A stretch of DNA of 64,000 bases from Vibrio diazotrophicus (lineage in GTDB: Bacteria; Pseudomonadota; Gammaproteobacteria; Enterobacterales; Vibrionaceae), in NCBI RefSeq assembly GCF_038452265.1, contig NZ_CP151842.1, forward strand, positions 3,100,001 through 3,164,000. Reading direction: 5' to 3'. Below are positions 63,054-64,000 of this stretch, in pieces (position 1 is the stretch's first letter; every line of letters starts with the position of its first letter). The position numbers and the translations under genes were made by a program. Below the pieces are notes generated by a model, which was not told where the DNA came from, did not search any database, and saw only the letters and a program-made list of their open reading frames with translations.

Positions 63054-64000
63054 CTAGTGAGCCAGTGATTTTTCACTCAGCGCGTCAAACAAGTGAATAG
63101 CATCCAGGTCAACGTAAAGCGTCTGTTCTTTGCTCTCCACTTCTGCTGCCTGTGTTTCTACAGTCAAAGGTTGACCGCTCACTTCTGTTCTCAGCAAGAT
63201 GCTTGCACCAAGCAACTCTTTGTCTTTGATAGTGACTGGAATCGGCAGCACACGGTCATGATCGACTTGCTCTGGACGTAAGTGGATATCGGTTGGTCGA
63301 ATGCCAAAGTGCAGAGCAAGATTCTTAGAAGCATGCGCTTTAAAGCGCTCAGGGAGTGGAATCTTCACATCACCCAAAAGAATAAAGTATTCATTCTGCT
63401 CACTAATCAATTTCGCATCTAACATGTTCATTGACGGGTTACCGATGAACTGAGCAACAAACTTGTTTGCAGGACGTTTAAACACTTCCGTTGGAGTACC
63501 AACTTGTGCCACATAGCCATCTTTCAGAATCACGATGCGATCAGCCAATGTCATCGCTTCGATCTGGTCATGAGTTACATAGATAGTGGTTGTTTTCAGC
63601 TCACGATGTAGCTGTTTGATCTCTTCACGCATCACACCACGTAGCTTGGCATCAAGGTTAGACAGCGGCTCATCAAACAAGAACACTTTCGGTGTACGTA
63701 CCATCGCGCGGCCCATCGCAACACGCTGACGTTGACCACCAGAAAGCTCTTTCGGTTTACGGTCCAGTAGCGCTTCTAGCTCCAGCATTTTGGCTGCTTT
63801 ACGAACTTCCACATCGATGTCTGGTTTCTTCATGCCTTTGAGCTTGAGAGCAAAAGCAATGTTTTCATACACAGTCATATGTGGGTACAAAGCGTAGCTT
63901 TGGAACACCATCGCCAAATCACGATCTTTAGCGTCAATCTTGTTCATCAACTTATCGTCAACATAGATTTCGCCAGAAGAGATGTCTTCAAGTCCCGCGA
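63054..64000 (-). CDS. Sugar ABC transporter ATP-binding protein (MalK/UgpC type, partial)
   Basis: About 315 residues visible; the 5' end lies beyond the window (reading enters as AGLEDISSGEIYVDDK). Q-loop MVFQSYALYPHMTVYENIAF, signature LSGGQRQRVAMGRAM, Walker B VFLFDEPLSNLDA and H-loop TTIYVTHDQIEAM are intact. The C-terminal TOBE/MalK-like regulatory domain covers about the last 110 residues (FGIRPTDIHLRPEQVDHDRV). The Walker A is off-window. It energises uptake of cello-oligosaccharides, inferred from the neighbouring GH94 gene. Confidence 0.92.
   Translation of the reverse strand, partial: AGLEDISSGEIYVDDKLMNKIDAKDRDLAMVFQSYALYPHMTVYENIAFALKLKGMKKPDIDVEVRKAAKMLELEALLDRKPKELSGGQRQRVAMGRAMVRTPKVFLFDEPLSNLDAKLRGVMREEIKQLHRELKTTTIYVTHDQIEAMTLADRIVILKDGYVAQVGTPTEVFKRPANKFVAQFIGNPSMNMLDAKLISEQNEYFILLGDVKIPLPERFKAHASKNLALHFGIRPTDIHLRPEQVDHDRVLPIPVTIKDKELLGASILLRTEVSGQPLTVETQAAEVESKEQTLYVDLDAIHLFDALSEKSLAH

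Overview
The window looks like part of the larger chromosome of a Vibrio species. The backbone order (rfaD, LPS-core genes, waaA, kdkA, kdtX, coaD, mutM, rpmG, rpmB, radC, an MCP gene, coaBC, slmA, two lipid A acyltransferases, pyrE, rph, yicC) is the one I recall from Vibrio cholerae chromosome I. I cannot name the species from sequence alone.

Layout. (1) 1-11.6 kb, minus strand: an A+T-rich O-antigen or capsule operon. It runs rmlB, rmlA, wbqC-like, GtrB-like GT2, methyltransferase, SDR, ATP-grasp, metallophosphoesterase, small EamA/SMR flippase-like gene, methyltransferase, wecE, a large GT-C-like membrane protein, and a CMP-sugar synthetase fused to a PseG-like domain that runs off the left edge. 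Three genes (ATP-grasp, methyltransferase, GT2) carry frameshifts. Each contains a one-base loss in an A-run, and the ATP-grasp gene also has a 5-bp tandem duplication. An IS630-family element (11.75-12.85 kb) separates this operon from rfaD. (2) 13.0-27.4 kb: the LPS inner/outer core locus. It holds rfaD, a GT4-deacetylase fusion, waaL, waaF, GT32, waaA, GT4, then a minus-strand block (GT, hexapeptide acyltransferase, GT9, kdkA), then GT9, kdtX and a further GT9. coaD follows. (3) 28.0-40.15 kb: an accessory island between coaD and mutM. It contains an IS3-family element, degraded IS605-type pieces, and a tight operon encoding two very different tyrosine recombinases plus a 425-aa protein ending in a beta-clamp-binding-like motif. 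It also holds two unknown genes with strong ribosome-binding sites, and IS66, IS110 and tnpA remnants. (4) 40.2-52.7 kb: backbone genes. radC survives only as a 3' fragment, and a tnpB-only IS605-type element sits upstream of coaBC. (5) 52.8-64 kb: a cellulose/cellobiose-type utilisation locus. It encodes a secreted GH9 enzyme, a LacI regulator, a GH116-like enzyme, an aldose epimerase, a GH94 cellobiose phosphorylase and an ABC-transporter ATPase cut by the right edge.

How it fits together. RmlA, RmlB and WecE would make a dTDP-4-amino-4,6-dideoxyhexose. The GT2 with C-terminal membrane segments, the 4-TM flippase-like protein and the 559-aa membrane protein together resemble a Gtr/Arn-type system for periplasmic transfer of a lipid-linked sugar. 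The core locus builds the Kdo-heptose core, and WaaL joins the O-antigen to it. In the sugar locus, GH9 would release cello-oligosaccharides outside the cytoplasm, the ABC system would import them, and GH94 and GH116 would cleave them inside. The most novel-looking part is the double-recombinase operon at 30.3-36.4 kb.
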